DNA of 64,000 bases, taken from Actinomycetes bacterium. GTDB taxonomy: Bacteria > Actinomycetota > Acidimicrobiia > Acidimicrobiales > Ilumatobacteraceae. Shown in pieces: positions 7,328 to 15,351 of the stretch; position 1 is the stretch's first letter; every line of letters starts with the position of its first letter. The position numbers and the translations under genes were made by a program. The notes below the pieces were generated by a model. It did no database searches. It worked only from the letters and a program-made list of their open reading frames with translations, and had not been told where the DNA came from. Location: positions 124,001-188,000 of the forward strand of contig JAKOUY010000037.1 in NCBI GenBank assembly GCA_029782355.1, written 5' to 3'.

Positions 7328-8439
7328 AAAGTTTCAACGCTGCCAATGATCGAAGCGCCCATTTGTGTCTCTTGAATTGGTAGCACTACGCACAGGGTAG
7401 TTCCGACAGAATTCGAGAAATGCTCCTCCCGGACACGAAACGATCCGCCAGAGGATGCCGTCGCCAAGCATCCAACAGTACCAGTGCGTATCGTGCACGC
7501 TCCACCGAGAGCATTGAGAGCCGAGCTGAGATTGTTCAATCCGTGTCCGGCGAGTCTCGTTGTTCCAAATGAATTCGGTTCAGTCTTCGACGTGGAACCT
7601 CGTTGGATCGCGCGATCGACGGCATCGAGCTCGGCAGCATGAGACATGGGATCGAGTGACCATCCCTGATCGTGTCGTCTTGCAATTCCGATTCCGCTGT
7701 CGCTCACCACGATTTGTAGGACTTCGCGGGTTCTGGTTCCGTCTAGTTGTGCCAAAAATTGGCGCCAGTACGATGAGAGTGCGTCTGGAGTCGGCCCTAA
7801 AGTTGAGAGGAGGCTCCCTATCGGGTATCGTCGAATGCTGAGAATTCCTCTCACCAAAGCCGGGTTTGGGTGTGGCTTTGCTGCGGCATGATCGATTACG
7901 TTCCACACGGCCTCCCATATCACGCTTGAGATTTCTCCCCTCAGTCGCTCGGAGTTTCGACTGAGCCCGAGGCCTACAATGTCGAGCCAACTGTCGGTTT
8001 CCAACTCGGTGTCCCTCGCAGTAAACGAGAGAAATTCTCTTCGTGTCTGGATGTTCGGTATGAGATACGCGTTTCCGCGAGCTAGAAATGGTTCGTCCAG
8101 CGGTTGAGCTTCCAATGCGTATGGCAGCTTGCGGTCGATTGATGAAACGATGCGGGCAAAGCCCGAGGTCAGGTGTAGGATTCCGCTCGTCATTAAGTCC
8201 GTCCAGTATTCGCTTCGTAGCCGCGCTGGTCCGACTATTAATTCGCATCGGTCGCCAGCTCGACAGGCAAGTGCGCTACCGAAGAGCGCTGACGCGCCGA
8301 ATCCGCCTTCTCTGAAATGTTGGAGGTTGATCGACAGCATGGCCCGTCCAGCGCTTTCGACGATTTGCCCAACCAGCTCCTCCATACGTACAGGCGGCGT
8401 GTACCGATCGAGATTGATCTTGATTCGCTTTCGTCTCAA
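7324..8439 (-). CDS. GHKL (HATPase_c) ATP-binding protein coupled to the PRTase-like gene
   Basis: 371 residues. The GHKL ATP pocket is complete: N box Glu176/Asn180/His184, G1 box DSGIG (247-251), G2 box GHGLNNL (299-305) and the GTT...LP strand (346-354). The first 160 residues form an unrecognised domain. There is no phospho-acceptor His domain, membrane segment or response regulator, so it is not an ordinary sensor kinase; the Hsp90/MORC/MutL or anti-sigma-type members of the superfamily are better comparisons. The start is TTG 8439: a TAG lies five codons upstream and AGGA about 10 nt before. TTG overlaps the preceding frame's stop (TTGA), and its own stop overlaps the PRTase-like start (ATGA). 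Confidence 0.75.
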   Translation of the reverse strand: MRRKRIKINLDRYTPPVRMEELVGQIVESAGRAMLSINLQHFREGGFGASALFGSALACRAGDRCELIVGPARLRSEYWTDLMTSGILHLTSGFARIVSSIDRKLPYALEAQPLDEPFLARGNAYLIPNIQTRREFLSFTARDTELETDSWLDIVGLGLSRNSERLRGEISSVIWEAVWNVIDHAAAKPHPNPALVRGILSIRRYPIGSLLSTLGPTPDALSSYWRQFLAQLDGTRTREVLQIVVSDSGIGIARRHDQGWSLDPMSHAAELDAVDRAIQRGSTSKTEPNSFGTTRLAGHGLNNLSSALNALGGACTIRTGTVGCLATASSGGSFRVREEHFSNSVGTTLCVVLPIQETQMGASIIGSVETL

Positions 8440-8894
8440 ATCTGGACCGTCCTAGAGGATTTGCGGTGTCGGTACCCGTGGTTCTCGCGAGGTAGGCAGC
8501 CTGCCTGCGCACGCCAAGATCGCCTATGTCCGGCGTCTTTGTGCCGTGAGTGGGAGGTCTGGTCCGGCGCTTTCCGATCGGCATCTTGCGGAGGCATATG
8601 ACGCGACTGGTCGTCAACGATGTCGCAACCTCGGACGGGTAAACGCCGGTGTCGACGACGAATCTGCCGGTGTCGAAGATCTACCACGTATCCGTAGCGT
8701 TCGAGGGCCTCGTCGGCGGCCGCTCCGGTGATGTCGTCTGATGGGGCCATGCCGACGAACTCGAAGGGGTCATGCGTCAGGTACTCACGCAGCGCGACGA
8801 CAGCAGCCTCATGGACCGTGAGGCCATCCCTGCGGGCGCGGCGTTCGAGATCGTCGGCCACCTCTGACGGAAGGGTCACCGTGATCTCGCTCAC
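8436..8894 (-). CDS. ribbon-helix-helix antitoxin-like protein with degenerate C-terminal half
   Basis: 152 residues from GTG 8894, overlapping the HTH gene stop by 4 nt (GTGA). The first about 45 residues match the ribbon-helix-helix DNA-binding fold of VapB-type antitoxins (MSEITVTLPSEVADDLERRA start), and the segment to about residue 70 is the acidic toxin-binding tail. After that the frame becomes Arg/His-rich and unprotein-like. In another minus frame, about 8600-8675, a short run (GRFVVDTGVYPSEVATSL) looks like the first strand of a PIN toxin. The likeliest reading is a vapBC-type pair whose toxin was destroyed at the island junction. Composition shifts from high to lower GC within the ORF. 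The overlap with the ATPase start may be coincidental or may now give coupling. Confidence 0.5.
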   Translation of the reverse strand: MSEITVTLPSEVADDLERRARRDGLTVHEAAVVALREYLTHDPFEFVGMAPSDDITGAAADEALERYGYVVDLRHRQIRRRHRRLPVRGCDIVDDQSRHMPPQDADRKAPDQTSHSRHKDAGHRRSWRAQAGCLPRENHGYRHRKSSRTVQI

Positions 8895-9340
8895 GTCTGC
8901 ATCCTAAGGGACCTCGGTCGGCCGGATGGGCGCAGATTCACGCCGACCTGACTTAGTTCCCGGCCCACTGTCCCGGCGTCGACCCCGTACGTGCGGCCGA
9001 GCACGATCAGAGAGTTGCCCGCCCCGTAGAGCTGGGCGGCTTCCTCGACTTGCTGGTCGGTCATCTTGCGCACGTTGGCCCGACGAGGCACGCCGTGTCG
9101 CTCCAGGTGATCGAGCACCGTGGTGCGGTGGATCCGCCACGACACTGCGAGCTGCCGCACTGACTGACCGTCGAGGTAGTCGGCTACCAGCTGCATGACT
9201 TCGGACTCGGCCAGTCGATGCTGGACCTGTCGGCGGCCGGCGTCGTCGCTAGTCTCTGGTGTTGCGAGCGCAAGCTCATCGGCGTGGGCTCCAGGGTCCT
9301 GAGTGCGCGGGTTCAGAAACCGCGCGGCAAGGACCACCAA
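8891..9340 (-). CDS. double helix-turn-helix protein, recombinase C-terminus-like
   Basis: 149 residues with two HTH units (about residues 50-82 and 95-130) of the kind found at the C-terminus of serine recombinases and in transposon-associated small regulators. Each has the pattern of a helix, a GQSVRQLA- or GNSLIVLG-type turn and a recognition helix with TTV/GTV. The frame is open back to the acyl-CoA dehydrogenase stop at 9374 without a good start (TTG 9340 or GTG 9337), so it may be the stump of a larger recombinase cut at the junction. It overlaps the antitoxin-like gene by 4 nt. High GC suggests an actinobacterial origin distinct from the AT-rich block. Confidence 0.55.
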   Translation of the reverse strand: MVVLAARFLNPRTQDPGAHADELALATPETSDDAGRRQVQHRLAESEVMQLVADYLDGQSVRQLAVSWRIHRTTVLDHLERHGVPRRANVRKMTDQQVEEAAQLYGAGNSLIVLGRTYGVDAGTVGRELSQVGVNLRPSGRPRSLRMQT

Positions 9341-9373
9341 CCCTGGTGCTCGGTCAGTCGCGTCGCCGTGCGG

Positions 9374-10495
9374 TCAGATCATTGCGTCCTGCACGGGTTG
9401 TCCGAGGAGATGCTTGCCGGCGGTCTCGTACATTCGGGGCGACACCATGATGTGCTGCGTGGCGACGTGCACGTCGCGCAGGCAGCGCTGCAGCGGGCTG
9501 TCCTCGAAGACCGCCGAACCACCGGCCGAGGTGTACACGGCGTCGACGGCTCGGGCCGCTGACTCGGCGGCGTGGGCACCGGCGAGGCGCATCGCCAACC
9601 GGTCGTCGAGCGTCACCGTCCGACCGTCCAGGACGCGCTGCCACGACTCGCCCACCTGGTGGCGCAGATAGGCGCGGGCAGCGCCCACGCGTGCCTCGGC
9701 ACGGGCGACCTCGGCTTGCACGGTTCCGGTCTGGGCAAGGGTGCGCTGGCTGAACTGCGGTCGCTTGTCCACCGCCAACTCGGTGAAGGCGTCGATGGCG
9801 TGGCGGGCGATGCCCAGTGCCACGGAGGCAACGCCGATGGCCAGCAGCGTGAAGCTCGGAAACGCCGCGCTCGGCACGGCCACGTAGCGGCGGCCCTCCG
9901 CCGGAACGACACTACGGCCAGCCGGCACGCGGCCGCCTTCGACGCTGAACTCCAGCGAGCCCGTGCCACGGAGCCCGACGGTGTGCCACGTGTCGTGGAA
10001 GGTGACGTCGGCGGCCGGGAAGAACATCACGTGCTGGGTCCCGTCGTCGGTCACCACGCCGCCGGCGATCCACTGGCTGTGCTGGGTGCCGCTGCCCCAC
10101 ATCCAGCGACCGCTGACCACCCAGTGGTCGCCGTCGGCGACGGCTCGCCCGTTGGGCGCAAACACGCCAGCGGCCACGTTGCCCGCCGGTTCGAAGATCT
10201 CGCGAGCGAACGACGGGGGCAGGAACGCACTCATCGACGAGGTCGTGCAGGCGATCATCGTGCACCAGCCCGCCGCGCCGTCGAACGTCGACACGGTCTC
10301 GATCACCTCTATCAGCGTCAACGGGTCGACCTCTGGTCCGCCGTACTCGGCCGGGACGCAGAGCCGCAACAAGCCGGCATCGCGCAGCGCCTCGACGCTG
10401 GCGGCCGGCAGCCGGCGGAGCTGCTCACCCGCTGCGGCGTGCGCGGCCACGATCGGGCCGACCCGCCGGGCGGCATCCACCCACGCCGTGATCAC
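9374..10495 (-). CDS. acyl-CoA dehydrogenase type-2 family flavin-dependent monooxygenase
   Basis: 373 residues from GTG 10495, which overlaps the upstream gene's TGA (GTGA). The N-terminal helical domain (LRDAGLLRLCVPAEYGG, about residues 38-54), the beta-barrel middle and the C-terminal helical domain follow the acyl-CoA dehydrogenase fold. The DGAAGWCTM segment and absence of the catalytic Glu region point to the HsaA/HpaB-like oxygenase subfamily, which uses reduced flavin to hydroxylate aromatic or steroid-derived substrates. It forms a coupled pair with the true acyl-CoA dehydrogenase upstream. The nearby KstD-like gene makes a steroid or polycyclic substrate plausible. This is the first chromosomal-type gene beyond the island. 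Confidence 0.75.
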   Translation of the reverse strand: MITAWVDAARRVGPIVAAHAAAGEQLRRLPAASVEALRDAGLLRLCVPAEYGGPEVDPLTLIEVIETVSTFDGAAGWCTMIACTTSSMSAFLPPSFAREIFEPAGNVAAGVFAPNGRAVADGDHWVVSGRWMWGSGTQHSQWIAGGVVTDDGTQHVMFFPAADVTFHDTWHTVGLRGTGSLEFSVEGGRVPAGRSVVPAEGRRYVAVPSAAFPSFTLLAIGVASVALGIARHAIDAFTELAVDKRPQFSQRTLAQTGTVQAEVARAEARVGAARAYLRHQVGESWQRVLDGRTVTLDDRLAMRLAGAHAAESAARAVDAVYTSAGGSAVFEDSPLQRCLRDVHVATQHIMVSPRMYETAGKHLLGQPVQDAMI

Positions 10496-11715
10496 GAGCG
10501 CCCCTGTGCCAGCTGGGCGTCGGCCCAGGTCATGCCGGTGGTCGGGTCGGTGTCGTGGGGCAACCCGAGCACGCGCTCGGCGATGATGTTGCGTTGCACC
10601 GCCCAGGTGCCACCGCCGATGGTGAGCGCCTGGCTGAACAGGTACCCGTCGAGCCAGCCGGGGTCGAGCAGGTCGCGCCGGGGGCGGGCCGGGCCCAGGG
10701 CCGCGGTGTCCGTGCCAGGCACGAACCCCTCTCCGTCGGCGCCGGTCAGCATCGCCGGGGCGCCGATCACGTCTCGCGCCAGCTCCATCACCCGCTGGCC
10801 GTGGTGATCGGAGAGCAGCTTGCGGATGCTCGCCTCCGGGCCGGGCGGCTCGCCCTTCAACGCCGCAGTCAGGGTCCGCAGGCGGATCAGTTCGAGCACC
10901 GTGTGTTCGCAGTACGCCGCAGCCACCCGCTGGCGCAGCACGGCATCCGTCACCGGACCGTGCGCTCGGATGGCGTCGATCGTCTCCAGCGCCGTCGGTC
11001 CGTTGCCCCATAGCACCCCGCCGCTGCTCAGCGACACCCGCTCGTTGCCGAGGGTCACCTTCGCCAGCCGCCAGCCATCGTGGAGCTCGCCGATGAGCGA
11101 GTCACCCGGCAGCCGGACATCGGTGAAGAACACCTCGTTGAAGGTGTGCCCGCCGGTCATCTCGGTGATCGGTCGGATCTCGATGCCCGGAAGATCCATC
11201 GGGCACACGAAGTAGCTGATGCCGCGGTGCTTGGCGACGTTCGGATCGGTCCGGGCGATGAGGATGCCGAACCGTGCGTACTGCGCCCCGCTGGTCCAGA
11301 TCTTCGAACCGTTGACGACGTACTCGTCGCCATCTCGGACCGCCCGGGTGGCGAGACCGGCGAGGTCGCTGCCGGCGCCCGGTTCGCTGAACAGCTGGCA
11401 CCAGAACTCGGCACCCGAGAGGATCGGGCCGAGGTAGCGCTGCTGCTGGCCGACCGTCCCGGCGTAGAGGATGGTCGGCCCGGCCCAACCGATGCCGATC
11501 GGGTTGACCGGCCGCTTGACCCCGGCGCGGGCCAGTTCGTCGTCGATGATCAGCTGATGGATCGGGTCGGCGTCGATGCCCCACGGGGCCGGCCAATGTG
11601 GCGCCACGTAGCCGGATTCGGCGAGCTCCACCGCCGACGGGGATGGATGGGCGCCGAGCCACTCGCGCACGGCGATGCGCCGCGGGTCGTCGGCGGCAGG
11701 CAGCTCGAAGTCCAC
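10492..11715 (-). CDS. acyl-CoA dehydrogenase
   Basis: 407 residues from GTG 11715, set by a TAGGGT -10 box ending 7 nt before it. The three-domain acyl-CoA dehydrogenase fold is clear: substrate/FAD-binding QLFSEPGAGSDLAGL (about residues 113-127), NGSKIWTSGAQ (about 142-152), GGHTFNEVFF, and the C-terminal FAD-contact SQALTIGGGTWAVQRNII. It dehydrogenates an acyl-CoA at the alpha-beta position and passes electrons to ETF. The tandem arrangement with the monooxygenase-like gene resembles FadE pairs of steroid side-chain degradation in mycobacteria, but the substrate cannot be read from sequence. Confidence 0.85.
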   Translation of the reverse strand: MDFELPAADDPRRIAVREWLGAHPSPSAVELAESGYVAPHWPAPWGIDADPIHQLIIDDELARAGVKRPVNPIGIGWAGPTILYAGTVGQQQRYLGPILSGAEFWCQLFSEPGAGSDLAGLATRAVRDGDEYVVNGSKIWTSGAQYARFGILIARTDPNVAKHRGISYFVCPMDLPGIEIRPITEMTGGHTFNEVFFTDVRLPGDSLIGELHDGWRLAKVTLGNERVSLSSGGVLWGNGPTALETIDAIRAHGPVTDAVLRQRVAAAYCEHTVLELIRLRTLTAALKGEPPGPEASIRKLLSDHHGQRVMELARDVIGAPAMLTGADGEGFVPGTDTAALGPARPRRDLLDPGWLDGYLFSQALTIGGGTWAVQRNIIAERVLGLPHDTDPTTGMTWADAQLAQGRS

Positions 11716-11722
11716 ACGCGCG

Positions 11723-11728
11723 ACCCTA
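11723..11728 (-). promoter_or_regulatory. -10 box for a leaderless acyl-CoA dehydrogenase transcript
   Basis: TAGGGT on the minus strand ends 7 nt before GTG 11715, the spacing that gives a transcript starting at or next to the start codon. No clear -35 box. Confidence 0.45.
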
Positions 11729-11762
11729 TTGGCCGCTCGACCACCCGGCGAGGCGCCGCCGG

Positions 11763-12485
11763 TCAGCCGGTCATGTCGATGGTCATGTCGTACCCGGTCA
11801 GCTCTCGACCACGGGGCAGCTGGATCTTGCGTGCCCCGTCGCGGGTCGGCGAGTCCGGCCAGTACCGAACGGTGAAGCTGTCCGTGGCCTCGTCGTAGTA
11901 GCTGAACGTCAGGTAGAACGTCCCGTGGGGGATCCCGGTGATCGTGAAGGTGCCGTCCTCCTCGATCGCGCCTGCGGCACTGGCCTCCGTCTTCGGGTCG
12001 TACACGCTCGGCGTGAAGTAGTTGGCTGGAACGTCGCCGGTCACCGTCAACCTGCCCGAGATCGTGCTGGTCCGATCGAGGCGGGCATCGAGGCGTGTCC
12101 ACGAATCGGCGCGGAACTCGACGTCCTTGGCCTGGGCCGGGTCGTGCGTGTTCGGGTAGTACTCGTCGACGTAGCCGCCCCACGGCTGGGCGGCGTACGG
12201 CGTGAACCAGACCACGTAGCGGCCCGGCACCACGGAGCCCTCGTACCAGCCGTTGTCGTCGGTGTGCTCGAAGCTGACCATGCCGCTCGGGTACCCGTTC
12301 GCGTCGCGCAGGTACAGCACGGCTTCGGCGAACGCCAGCGGGTTCCCGCGCTCGTCCACGATCCGGCCGCGCCAGTGGGCCAGGCCGTCGGTGGGGTGCC
12401 CGGCTGCTCGGGCGGGTGAGGCGGTGAGCGTGCCGGCTGCGGCCAGCATCACCACCGCCAGCAGGCGGATGGGTCGACGGATCAT
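11763..12485 (-). CDS. secreted protein with carboxypeptidase-regulatory-like repeats
   Basis: 240 residues from ATG 12485 with GGGAGG 5 nt upstream. Residues 1-28 are a Sec signal peptide (basic start, hydrophobic core, cleavage after SPARA). The rest consists of two beta-sandwich modules (about residues 38-125 and 130-240) with the GRIVDERGNPL and ISGRLTVTG openings and GRYVVWF/GTFYLTF strands of carboxypeptidase-regulatory/transthyretin-like domains. These domains usually serve as extracellular adhesive or spacer units. No catalytic domain is attached. The partner is unknown. Confidence 0.7.
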   Translation of the reverse strand: MIRRPIRLLAVVMLAAAGTLTASPARAAGHPTDGLAHWRGRIVDERGNPLAFAEAVLYLRDANGYPSGMVSFEHTDDNGWYEGSVVPGRYVVWFTPYAAQPWGGYVDEYYPNTHDPAQAKDVEFRADSWTRLDARLDRTSTISGRLTVTGDVPANYFTPSVYDPKTEASAAGAIEEDGTFTITGIPHGTFYLTFSYYDEATDSFTVRYWPDSPTRDGARKIQLPRGRELTGYDMTIDMTG

Positions 12486-12615
12486 GGATCCTCCCAGGTC
12501 GGAGTGACGAGACCAGCGTACTCCCGCGGGTCGCCGGTCGCCTGGGCCGCACCCGTCCGATACAGTCACGCCGTTCTTGTAGTCGATGTCAAGTAAGTCG
12601 CCGAGGGGGTCACGG

Positions 12616-14253
12616 ATGAGCGAAGCGCCGCAGCACTGGGACGTCGAGGCCGACGTGGTCGTCCTCGGCAGCGGGGGAGCGGCGCTGGTGGCCGCCCTGT
12701 CCGCCCACCACCACGGCGCGGCCGAGGTGGTGGTCCTGGAGAAGTCGGGCATGGTCGGCGGGACCACGGCGATGTCCGGCGGCATGTTGTGGATCCCGCT
12801 CAACCACCACCAGGCAGCCCACGGGATCGAGGACTCCGTGGACGAGGTGGTCGACTACCTCGACGCCATGGCCCCCGGCCTGCTCGACCCGGACACCGTC
12901 TCGGGATTCCTGGAGGGTGGTCCGGAGATGGTTCGCTTCCTGGCCGAGCACACGCCGGTCCGGCTCCGCCTGTTCACCGGCTTCCCCGACTACCAGCCCA
13001 ACCTGATCGGCGCCAAGGCCCATGGCGGGCGATCGCTCGACCCCGAGGCCTACCCGTTCGACGAGCTCGGTCCCGCCGCCAGCCGGGTCAACCCGCCGAA
13101 GGCCGGCCTGCCCAAGCTGACCAGCCGGATGGAGGACTACTACGGCGAGGTGGGGCCGGAGGAGCTCGAGGAGCGGAGGCGGCGCGACTTCCGCGGTCAG
13201 GGTCAGGCATTGATCGGCTCGTTGTACCGCGGCATCCTCGACCGCAACATCCCCGTGCACTTCGAGACCCGCGCCCGCCAGCTGTGCACCGAGGCCGGGC
13301 GTGTCGTCGGCGTGACCGCCGAGCAGGGCGGGCGGATCATCCGGGTCCGCGCCCGCCGGGGCGTGATCATCTGCACCGGCGGCTTCGAGTGGAACGAGCA
13401 GCTGGTCAAGGCGTTCCTGCGTGGCCCGATGACCGGGCCGATCAGCGTGCCGGAGTGCGAGGGCGACGGGTTGCTGATGGCCATGGAGGTCGGCGCCAGC
13501 CTCGGCAACATGTCCAACGCGTGGTGGATGACGTCCAGCAAGGAGTCCTCCGCCACCCGCCGGGGCAGCGTCAACAGCTACCTGCCCAGCCAGGTCGAAC
13601 GGACCTATCCCGGGTCGATCATGGTCAACCGTGCCGGGCGCCGGTTCGTCAACGAGGCCTTGAACTACAACGCCATCGGCTTCGTCCTGCACAACTACGA
13701 CGCCGACCGCTACGAGTTCCCCAACCTGCCGTTCTGGCTGATCTTCGACAGCCGCTTCGCCAGCCGCTACCGCCTGTTCACCAGCCGGCCCGGTGAACCG
13801 GTGCCGTCGTGGACGGTGAGCGCCGACACCCTCGACGAGTTGGCCGCTGCCGTGGGCCTCGATCCCCACGGCCTGGTGCGGACCGTCGCCCGGTTCAACG
13901 CCGACGTCGCCGCCGGGCACGACGACGAGTTCGGCCGCGGCGACAACACCTACGACAACTTCTGGGGTGACCAGTCGTTCCCGGCGCCGTACTCGACGCT
14001 GGGCCCGATCGATCAGCCGCCGTACCACGCGATCCTGATGGAGGCCGGGGTCAACGGGACCTGCGGCGGTCCCCGGGCCAACGGGGATGCTCAGGTCCTG
14101 GATTGGACCGGCCGGCCGATCCTCGGGCTGTACGTCGGCAGCAACACCATGTCGGCGGTGACGGCCGGCGGCTACGGCGGTGCGGGCGGCACCATCGGGC
14201 CGGGCATGACCTTCGGGTACCTCGCCGGGCGCCACGCGGCGCGGCAGGCCTGA
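12616..14253 (+). CDS. FAD-dependent oxidoreductase, 3-ketosteroid delta-1-dehydrogenase-like
   Basis: 545 residues from ATG 12616, chosen over ATG 12586 because AGGGGG lies 7 nt before it. The N-terminal dinucleotide fold has VVVLGSGGAALVAALSA (about residues 15-31), followed by GGTTAMSGG (about 46-54). The C-terminal FAD signature GGYGGAGGTIGPGM is near the end. This is the fumarate reductase/KstD flavoprotein family. In KstD enzymes it introduces the 1,2 double bond in ring A of 3-ketosteroids. Length and motifs fit, but related enzymes use other enones, so the exact substrate is uncertain. Transcribed divergently from the secreted protein gene. Confidence 0.75.
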   Translation: MSEAPQHWDVEADVVVLGSGGAALVAALSAHHHGAAEVVVLEKSGMVGGTTAMSGGMLWIPLNHHQAAHGIEDSVDEVVDYLDAMAPGLLDPDTVSGFLEGGPEMVRFLAEHTPVRLRLFTGFPDYQPNLIGAKAHGGRSLDPEAYPFDELGPAASRVNPPKAGLPKLTSRMEDYYGEVGPEELEERRRRDFRGQGQALIGSLYRGILDRNIPVHFETRARQLCTEAGRVVGVTAEQGGRIIRVRARRGVIICTGGFEWNEQLVKAFLRGPMTGPISVPECEGDGLLMAMEVGASLGNMSNAWWMTSSKESSATRRGSVNSYLPSQVERTYPGSIMVNRAGRRFVNEALNYNAIGFVLHNYDADRYEFPNLPFWLIFDSRFASRYRLFTSRPGEPVPSWTVSADTLDELAAAVGLDPHGLVRTVARFNADVAAGHDDEFGRGDNTYDNFWGDQSFPAPYSTLGPIDQPPYHAILMEAGVNGTCGGPRANGDAQVLDWTGRPILGLYVGSNTMSAVTAGGYGGAGGTIGPGMTFGYLAGRHAARQA

Positions 14254-14257
14254 CCCG

Positions 14258-14416
14258 TCACACGAGCGGCGGGCGGGTGAAGCCGTGGAGATTCAGCATC
14301 CAGGTACGAGGTGCCACCGTCCGCATCGCCGCCGGGTAGCCCTGGACCGGCGCGGCGCCATCGCCCTTGGGGATCTGCGGGTGGCCGCCGGCCAGCAGCC
14401 TCACCGCGGGATCCAT
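14258..14416 (-). pseudogene. 52-codon remnant, DUF1801-like N-terminus
   Basis: A short minus-strand frame starts at ATG 14416, two bases after the stop of the 3-hydroxyacyl-CoA dehydrogenase gene, and ends at TGA 14258. Its first about 31 residues (IPKGDGAAPVQGYPAAM core) resemble the opening of DUF1801/YdhG-like proteins as I remember them; the rest (RTVAPRTWMLNLHGF) does not continue that domain. It is therefore either a deletion remnant or a very small coupled protein. The match is from memory, not a search. Confidence 0.35.
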
Positions 14417-14418
14417 CG

Positions 14419-15312
14419 TCAGCTCCGGTAGTCGTAGAAGCCGCGCCCGGTCTTGCGGCCGAGGAGGCCGGCCTCGACCATCCGGCTGAGCAACGGCGGC
14501 GGGGCGTACAGCGGTTCCTTGAACTCGGTGTACATCGACTCGGCGACCGCCATCGTGGTGTCCAGGCCGATCAGGTCGGTGAGCGCCAGCGGCCCGAGCG
14601 GGTGGGCGCAGCCGTGGACCATGCCGGCATCGATGTCGGCCGAGGTGGCGAACCCCGACTCGACCATCCGGATCGCCGACAGCAGGTAGGGGATGAGCAG
14701 GGCGTTGACCACGAAGCCGGCCCGGTCCTGGGAGTGGATCACGTTCTTGGACAGGTCGTCACTGGTGAATGCCTGGGCCCGAGCGACGGTGTCCTTCGAC
14801 GTCATCAGCGACGGCACCAGCTCGACCAGGGGGAGGACCGGCACCGGATTGAAGAAGTGGATGCCGATCACCTGCTCGGGACGCGTCGTCGCCGTGGCCA
14901 GCTTCATGATCGGGATCGACGAGGTGTTCGACGCCAGGATCGCCGTCGGCGAGGTCAAGGTGGCGTCCAGCCGCTGGAACGCGGCGACCTTCAGGGCCGG
15001 GTCCTCGGCGATGGCCTCGACCACCAGCTCGCAGCCGGCCAGCTGATCCCACTCGTGGGTGAAGTCGAGCCGCTGGCGGGCCGCGTCGTGGTCGGCCTCG
15101 GCCAGCTTGCCGCGGCGCAGCGCGCCGGCCAGCGATCCCTCGACGCGAGCCTGGCCGCGCTCCGCCGCGCCCGGATCGGCCTCGACCACCACCACCTCGT
15201 GACCCGAGCGGGCGCAGACCTCGGCGATGCCCGAGCCCATCAACCCGCAGCCGAGCACGCCGACCCGAGTGATCCGGTGGTCGACGGTTGGCGCTTCGGC
15301 GGTCGCAGGCAT
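14419..15312 (-). CDS. 3-hydroxyacyl-CoA dehydrogenase (3-hydroxybutyryl-CoA dehydrogenase type)
   Basis: 297 residues, close to the 280-290 usual for monofunctional enzymes. The NAD-binding start VGVLGCGLMGSGIAEVCA lies at about residues 18-35. The substrate segment IHFFNPVPVLPLVELV holds the catalytic His (about residue 145) with the conserved Glu further on, and the C-terminal helical domain ends in GRKTGRGFYDY. It oxidises (S)-3-hydroxyacyl-CoA with NAD(P)+ in fatty acid or polyhydroxybutyrate-related metabolism. The start ATG 15312 follows a TAGATT -10 box by 6 nt, so it is probably leaderless. Confidence 0.9.
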   Translation of the reverse strand: MPATAEAPTVDHRITRVGVLGCGLMGSGIAEVCARSGHEVVVVEADPGAAERGQARVEGSLAGALRRGKLAEADHDAARQRLDFTHEWDQLAGCELVVEAIAEDPALKVAAFQRLDATLTSPTAILASNTSSIPIMKLATATTRPEQVIGIHFFNPVPVLPLVELVPSLMTSKDTVARAQAFTSDDLSKNVIHSQDRAGFVVNALLIPYLLSAIRMVESGFATSADIDAGMVHGCAHPLGPLALTDLIGLDTTMAVAESMYTEFKEPLYAPPPLLSRMVEAGLLGRKTGRGFYDYRS

Positions 15313-15318
15313 CCGCTC

Positions 15319-15324
15319 AATCTA
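15319..15324 (-). promoter_or_regulatory. -10 box for a leaderless 3-hydroxyacyl-CoA dehydrogenase transcript
   Basis: TAGATT on the minus strand, 6 nt before ATG 15312. No convincing -35 box. Confidence 0.45.
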
Positions 15325-15351
15325 GGTCGGTGGCGCACCACCGGGGACGGG

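Noticed and set aside
8500-8516. GGCAG/CTGCC inverted repeat as terminator or att site
   Set aside because: Arms are only five bases and no matching copy was found at the left part of the window.
8460-8600. Toxin gene partner of the RHH antitoxin
   Set aside because: Only a short PIN-like start in another frame is visible; no full toxin frame exists.
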